Source of the DNA: CBFDBF01 sp050293315
GTDB taxonomy: Bacteria > Pseudomonadota > Gammaproteobacteria > Chromatiales > Chromatiaceae
Assembly: GCA_050293315.1 (NCBI GenBank)
Contig: JBNKMS010000012.1
Location: forward strand, 62,001-126,000
DNA length: 64,000 nt
Direction of reading: 5' to 3'
Position numbers and translations under genes: made by a program. The notes under the pieces were generated by a model, which saw nothing but the letters and a program-made list of their open reading frames with translations, was not told where the DNA came from and did no database searches. This document shows positions 59,678 to 64,000 of this stretch, piece by piece (positions within the stretch are counted from its first letter, which is position 1; each line of letters starts with the position of its first letter).

Positions 59678-61030
59678 GTGTCTGTGAGTTTATGGAATAG
59701 CTGTATTGATCATCTGGAGAGCGAGCTATCTGCCCAGGAATTCAACACCTGGATAAGGCCCCTATACCCGGTGGAATCAAATAACACCATCAGACTGCTT
59801 GCGCCTAACCGCTTTGTCCTGGATTGGGTTAAAAATCATCATCTTAAGAACATTATGGAGTTCATGGAGCGCTCCTTTGATGGTGAAGGACCAGAGGTGG
59901 TCTTAGAGATCGGAAGTCGTCCACAGAATGCGATTAGTGGCGCCGCAGAGCCGGTCCCATCCATTTTTGACTCCTATCAACACGACTCCAACCGGGCGCA
60001 TAATATTCCCAGCAATATTAACCAAAACTTCTCCTTCGGCACGTTTGTGGAGGGCAAGTCCAATCAGCTGGCCAGGGCCGCCGCGATTCAGGTGGGAGAC
60101 AATCCGGGTAGCGTTAATAATCCGCTATTCATCTATGGCGGGGTCGGCCTGGGTAAGACCCACCTGATGCATGCTATTGGAAACCAGATTCTGCAAAATC
60201 AACCCAACGCCAGGGTCGTATATCAGCACTCTGAGGGATTTGTCGCACAGATGGTTAAGGCGTTACAAAACAACAAGATAGATGAATTTAAGCGACGCTA
60301 CCGCTCGGTTAACGCCCTACTGATTGATGACGTCCAGTTTTTTGCCGGCAAAGAGCGCTCTCAGGAAGAGTTCTTCCATACATTTAATGCGCTATTTGAA
60401 TCACAACAACAGATAGTATTGACCAGCGACCGTTTTCCAAAAGAGGTTGCTGGGCTGGAGGAGCGGCTACGCTCACGTTTCGGCTGGGGATTAACCGTAG
60501 CCATTGAACCGCCCGATCTAGAGACCCGGGTCGCTATCCTCAAAAAGAAGGCACTACAGCTATTTGGTATAGATTTTCCAGATGAGGTGGCCTTTTTTAT
60601 TGGTAACCGGGTGCGTTCAAATATCCGGGAGCTAGAGGGCGCGCTGCGCCGCATTGTTGCTAACGCTGAATTTACCGGTCAACCGATAACTCAGGAGTTT
60701 GCTAAAGACGCCCTGCGTGACATGCTGGCAGCCCAGGATAAACTCGTCACTATAGACAACATCCAGAAAACCGTGGCAGAGTACTTCAATATACGCACCT
60801 CTGAGTTGCTTTCTAGTACCAGGAGTCGCGCTATTGCCAGACCTCGACAGATCGCTATGACTCTGGCTAAAGAGCTGACCAGCCACAGCCTGCCTGAGAT
60901 AGGTAGGGCGTTTGGCGGTAGAGATCACACGACGGTTCTGTATGCGACCAGAAAGATTGCGAAGCTGCAAGAAAGTGATAGTAGAGTTGAAGAGGATTAT
61001 GCAAACCTGTTAAGAACACTGACAAATTAA
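59678..61030 (+). CDS. dnaA: Chromosomal replication initiator DnaA
   Basis: 450 aa from GTG 59678. The N-terminus MSVSLWNSCIDHLESELSAQ aligns with MSLSLWQ.. of E. coli DnaA, so this GTG, behind GGGGG, is preferred over the longer frame from 59630. AAA+ domain with Walker A GGVGLGKTHLMHAIGN, Walker B LLIDDVQFFAGK and arginine finger region; the C-terminal DNA-binding HTH ends GRAFGGRDHTTVLYATRKI, the DnaA signature. Binds DnaA boxes to open oriC. dnaN follows after a 228-bp AT-rich spacer. Confidence 0.97.
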   Translation: MSVSLWNSCIDHLESELSAQEFNTWIRPLYPVESNNTIRLLAPNRFVLDWVKNHHLKNIMEFMERSFDGEGPEVVLEIGSRPQNAISGAAEPVPSIFDSYQHDSNRAHNIPSNINQNFSFGTFVEGKSNQLARAAAIQVGDNPGSVNNPLFIYGGVGLGKTHLMHAIGNQILQNQPNARVVYQHSEGFVAQMVKALQNNKIDEFKRRYRSVNALLIDDVQFFAGKERSQEEFFHTFNALFESQQQIVLTSDRFPKEVAGLEERLRSRFGWGLTVAIEPPDLETRVAILKKKALQLFGIDFPDEVAFFIGNRVRSNIRELEGALRRIVANAEFTGQPITQEFAKDALRDMLAAQDKLVTIDNIQKTVAEYFNIRTSELLSSTRSRAIARPRQIAMTLAKELTSHSLPEIGRAFGGRDHTTVLYATRKIAKLQESDSRVEEDYANLLRTLTN

Positions 61031-61258
61031 TGTGGATAACGTGTGTATATGTTTTTGATCCACAAATTTGCATTTTTATACACATCTTATGTACAGGTTT
61101 ACACAGCTGATTGCCACCAGTTATAAACATTTTTATTGTACTGTAAGTAATTGAAAATAAACAATAAATAATTATTATTCACAGATTGATATCGACCTAA
61201 TAATAACAATAATAATCTTTATTTAATTTATATATTTATTTATAGAGAGAGCTGAAGC
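61031..61258. other. Candidate replication origin (oriC) in the dnaA-dnaN spacer
   Basis: A 228-bp spacer with three DnaA boxes matching TTATNCACA: TGTGGATAA (61031-61039), TTATACACA (61076-61084) and TTATTCACA (61175-61183), plus degenerate copies such as TGATCCACA and TTATAAACA. The distal part (about 61141-61245) is extremely AT-rich, fitting a DNA-unwinding element next to the boxes. The rpmH-dnaA spacer has only one perfect box, so the dnaA-dnaN spacer is the better candidate. Confidence 0.65.
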
Positions 61259-62356
61259 ATGAAAATAAACACAGACAGGGAATCCTTACTCAAGCCTCTA
61301 CAATTAATAAGCGGTGTAGTAGAACGTCGGCAGACCCTACCTATACTCGCCAATATTTTGGTAAATGCAGAGAATGGACGACTGCATCTTACTGCAACCG
61401 ACCTTGAGTTGGAGCTTAAGACATCACTAACAGCTGAGACCGATGAGGAGCTGGATTTTACCCTCCCAGCAAGAAAATTCATCGATATCTGTAAAGCATT
61501 ACCAGAAAAAGCAAAGATAGAGATGGAGATAAAGGGAGAGCGAGCGGTAATTAAGACTGGTCGCAGTCGCTTTACCCTTGGTATGTTGCCGGCTCAAGAT
61601 TACCCTGGAATGGAAGCTACAGATAGCAGCAGCCGAATCTCTCTGCCGGAGGGACAGCTGAAGGGACTGCTGGAGAGGTGTCAGTTCGCTATGGCGCATC
61701 AGGATGTCCGCTACTACCTAAACGGCATGTTGTTGGAGAGGGAGGGTGGAACCATCCGTGCTGTGGCTACAGATGGTCACCGTCTTGCCATGAGTGAGCA
61801 GCAACTAGAAGATGGTGGGGATGATTTTCAGGTGATACTGCCGCGTAAGGCGGTGCTTGAGCTCTCTCGGATGCTGACCGATGAGGAGACACTGACACAG
61901 CTTGATATAGGGGCCAACCATATCCAGATTAGAATGGGTGATACCATTTTTACATCTAAGCTCATAGATGGAAAATTCCCAGATTATCAAAAAGTTATAC
62001 CAGCAGGCACCGACAAAGAGGTGGTTGCAGATCGAGAGGAGATGAAGATGGCGCTGCAGCGCACATCTATACTCTCGAACGAAAAATATCGCGGTATCCG
62101 CTTCAGTTTTAAGCCTGGAGTGCTGGGCCTATTGGCACACAACCCAGAGCAGGAGGAGGCAGAGGAGGAGATGGAGATCGACTATAGTGGAGAGGAGCTG
62201 GCGATAGGATTCAATGTCGGATATCTGCTAGATGTGCTAGCGGTTATAGAGGAAGAGAAGATTACGATCAGGATAAAGGACGAGAGTAGCAGCTGCTTGA
62301 TTGAGGGCAGTGACTCTAGCAACAGCCGGTACGTTGTCATGCCGATGAGGCTATAG
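61259..62356 (+). CDS. dnaN: DNA polymerase III beta sliding clamp
   Basis: 365 aa, three clamp domains, with RQTLPILANILVNAENGRLH at the start and the C-terminal SSNSRYVVMPMRL, which forms the ring interface and partner-binding pocket. GAGAG lies upstream of the ATG. Length and ending are canonical. Confidence 0.97.
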   Translation: MKINTDRESLLKPLQLISGVVERRQTLPILANILVNAENGRLHLTATDLELELKTSLTAETDEELDFTLPARKFIDICKALPEKAKIEMEIKGERAVIKTGRSRFTLGMLPAQDYPGMEATDSSSRISLPEGQLKGLLERCQFAMAHQDVRYYLNGMLLEREGGTIRAVATDGHRLAMSEQQLEDGGDDFQVILPRKAVLELSRMLTDEETLTQLDIGANHIQIRMGDTIFTSKLIDGKFPDYQKVIPAGTDKEVVADREEMKMALQRTSILSNEKYRGIRFSFKPGVLGLLAHNPEQEEAEEEMEIDYSGEELAIGFNVGYLLDVLAVIEEEKITIRIKDESSSCLIEGSDSSNSRYVVMPMRL

Positions 62357-62396
62357 CATCACCCGACGGCCATAAACCAGGCCTAAGTACAATCAA

Positions 62397-63455
62397 ATGT
62401 CCCTTGGATTACTGAGAATCCACAATCTTCGGAATATCGAGGAGATTGAACTGGAGCCTGAGTGGGGCATAAATCTCATCTGGGGTCCTAATGGATCTGG
62501 AAAGAGCTCTATCCTTGAGGCGATCTATCTATTGGGGCGAGGTCGCTCATTTCGCGGCAGGGAGAGCCGACCACTAATTCGAGATGGTAGTGATAGCTTA
62601 GAGCTCTATGCAAGGATAGAGTATGGCTCGGGCGAGCAGGTAGGAGTAGGACTGCGAAAGGACAGACAGAGCAGTGAGGCCAGGATTGGAAACAGTAGTG
62701 TCAGAAGGATCTCCGATCTCGCTACAACGCTACCGATATCTATAATCACCCCTCAATCCCATGAGATATTAGAGCGCGGCCCACAATATCGGAGACGCTT
62801 TGTTGATTGGGGGGTGTTCCACGTGGAACATCAGTACCGCGAGGTGGCAGAGCGCTATCGGCATATCTTGCAACAGAGGAATGCAGCGCTTAAACAGAGA
62901 CGCAGCGATGCCCCTGTCTGGAGCCAAGGGCTGGTAGAGGCGGGTGAACAGCTGGAGCAGATAAGAAGCAGCTATCTGGAGAAGCTCAACCGGAGCATCA
63001 GTCGGGTCATGGAGTCGCTCTCCTGGGAGAGCGAGATCACACTGGAGTGGCGCAGAGGATGGCCGGCCGGTATTGGTCTAGAAGAGGCCCTAACAGACTC
63101 CATGGAGAGAGACCGCGCCAGGGGTTACACATCAATCGGACCAAGCCGGGCTGACCTGGTGGTACGGATGGATGGTGAGCGAGTAGAGCGGCGCGCCTCC
63201 AGGGGACAACAGAAGCTGATAGTAGCAGCCATGGTTATCGCCCAGGCAGCACTTGCCAAGGAGGGGGGAGGGATCGATCCGATAATGCTGGTTGATGACC
63301 TACCTGCTGAGCTGGACAGAGAGAGTAGAAAAAAGCTGATGGGTCTGCTTCAGCAGACCGGGCTACAGGTCTTTGTGACAGGGATAGAGCAGGAGTCGTT
63401 TCAGGGTATGGGGATAGAGCAGGTGTTCCACGTGGAACATGGAGTGGTGGGATAG
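62397..63455 (+). CDS. recF: DNA replication/repair protein RecF
   Basis: 352 aa. Walker A WGPNGSGKSSILEAIYLLGR, then GRSFRGRES, the signature QQKLIVAAMVIAQ and Walker B MLVDDLPAELD. RecF loads RecA at gaps with RecO and RecR. Two perfect parS sites (62815-62830 and 63424-63439) are embedded in the coding sequence; each is read as the peptide VFHVEH, so both protein and DNA element are kept. Confidence 0.96.
   Translation: MSLGLLRIHNLRNIEEIELEPEWGINLIWGPNGSGKSSILEAIYLLGRGRSFRGRESRPLIRDGSDSLELYARIEYGSGEQVGVGLRKDRQSSEARIGNSSVRRISDLATTLPISIITPQSHEILERGPQYRRRFVDWGVFHVEHQYREVAERYRHILQQRNAALKQRRSDAPVWSQGLVEAGEQLEQIRSSYLEKLNRSISRVMESLSWESEITLEWRRGWPAGIGLEEALTDSMERDRARGYTSIGPSRADLVVRMDGERVERRASRGQQKLIVAAMVIAQAALAKEGGGIDPIMLVDDLPAELDRESRKKLMGLLQQTGLQVFVTGIEQESFQGMGIEQVFHVEHGVVG
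62815..62830. other. parS site 1 (inside recF)
   Basis: TGTTCCACGTGGAACA, a perfect 16-bp palindrome equal to the canonical parS of Gammaproteobacteria such as Pseudomonas. It should be bound by the ParB at 50.7-51.6 kb. Confidence 0.93.
63424..63439. other. parS site 2 (3' end of recF)
   Basis: A second identical TGTTCCACGTGGAACA, 609 bp after the first, near the recF stop. Two sites close together raise local ParB loading near the origin. Confidence 0.93.
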
Positions 63456-63483
63456 GCGGCAAGATTTGAACCGGGCGAGCGTG

Positions 63484-63489
63484 TATAAT
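63484..63489 (+). promoter_or_regulatory. Possible -10 box for gyrB
   Basis: A perfect TATAAT (63484-63489) lies 62 bp before the gyrB start. No -35 hexamer is found at normal spacing (TTGAAC at 63466 is only 12 bp away), so an activator or supercoiling-sensitive promoter is possible. Confidence 0.45.
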
Positions 63490-63551
63490 GGGCACAATCC
63501 ATTTGAACCAAAATAGTGTGCAATAGCGCTATTAAATTTAGGAAACAGTAG

Positions 63552-64000
63552 ATGAGTTATGATTCCTCCAACATTAAGGTCCTGAAGGGCCTTGATGCTG
63601 TGCGTAAACGGCCCGGCATGTACATCGGAGATACCGATGATGGCACCGGTCTGCACCACATGGTCTTTGAGGTGGTAGACAACTCCATTGACGAGGCATT
63701 GGCCGGTCACTGTAGCAAGATCGAGGTCACGGTGCATGAAGATCAGACGGTGACAGTCAGCGATAATGGTCGCGGGATACCGGTGGATATCCATGAAGAG
63801 GAGAACCGCTCTGCAGCAGAGGTGATCATGACCGTGCTGCACGCAGGCGGTAAATTTGATGATAACTCCTACAAGGTCTCTGGTGGGTTGCATGGTGTGG
63901 GCGTATCGGTGGTAAATGCACTCTCGGAGAGGCTGACCCTCACCATCCATCGCGGTGGCAAGACCTACCAACAGGAGTACAGTCTGGGCGAGCCGCAGGC
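63552..64000 (+). CDS. gyrB: DNA gyrase subunit B, 5' part
   Basis: Starts ATG 63552 (MSYDSSNIKVLKGLDAVRKR) and runs off the window after about 149 codons. The GHKL ATPase domain is visible: RPGMYIGDT, the ATP-binding VVDNSIDEALAGHC with Asn and the catalytic Glu, VSDNGRGIPVDIH, and the GKFDDNSYKVSGGLHGVGVS loop. GyrB with GyrA introduces negative supercoils. The order dnaA-dnaN-recF-gyrB is the classic origin cluster. Confidence 0.97.
   Translation, partial: MSYDSSNIKVLKGLDAVRKRPGMYIGDTDDGTGLHHMVFEVVDNSIDEALAGHCSKIEVTVHEDQTVTVSDNGRGIPVDIHEEENRSAAEVIMTVLHAGGKFDDNSYKVSGGLHGVGVSVVNALSERLTLTIHRGGKTYQQEYSLGEPQ

Overview
The window is a chromosomal segment from a gammaproteobacterium, read across the replication origin. 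The right half (about 39.9-64 kb) has the classic order glmS-glmU / atpCDGAHFEB-atpI / parB-parA / rsmG-mnmG-mnmE-yidC-rnpA-rpmH (all minus) followed by dnaA-dnaN-recF-gyrB (plus). Gene order, the DnaA N-terminus and the parS sequence fit Gammaproteobacteria. A rhodoquinone methyltransferase gene (rquA) and several chemoreceptors suggest a motile bacterium that meets low oxygen. I cannot name the genus from sequence alone.

Layout. 0-7 kb: end of an LTXXQ (Spy/CpxP-like) gene, then a minus-strand type I secretion operon (large RTX protein, ABC exporter, HlyD adaptor). 7.6-13.5 kb: a small hypothetical gene, an acyl-CoA-synthetase/GNAT protein (Pat-like) and a chemoreceptor. 13.7-18.1 kb: RND pump plus adaptor. 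18.3-20.7 kb: small minus-strand genes (secreted protein, pyrimidine-dimer glycosylase, lipoprotein hydrolase, DUF5076-like). 20.8-22.5 kb: a Y-family polymerase plus short SRAP-like gene behind a promoter with a GTTC-N7-GTTC SOS-type operator. 22.5-31.0 kb: a block bounded by two identical 92-bp copies of the SRAP gene's 3' end.

That block is the most interesting part. A minus-strand operon encodes a DUF4956 membrane protein, an HlyD-like adaptor fused to a C-terminal beta-propeller-like region, a TolC-like outer-membrane protein and a VTC-type (polyphosphate polymerase-like) protein. It diverges from an OmpR-family response regulator, a histidine kinase and a porin-like protein. I infer a regulated envelope system joining a polyphosphate-polymerase-type enzyme to an efflux-type conduit.

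31.0-39.5 kb is accessory: a CZB chemoreceptor; a SpeD-like/SET gene pair behind a long structured leader; a hydrolase; a secreted CARDB/PAN protein; rquA; and an integrase-less integron cassette cluster with two attC sites, two small AT-rich cassettes and an amidase gene. The core region follows. A candidate oriC lies in the AT-rich dnaA-dnaN spacer with several DnaA boxes, and two perfect parS sites lie inside recF, about 11 kb from parAB.
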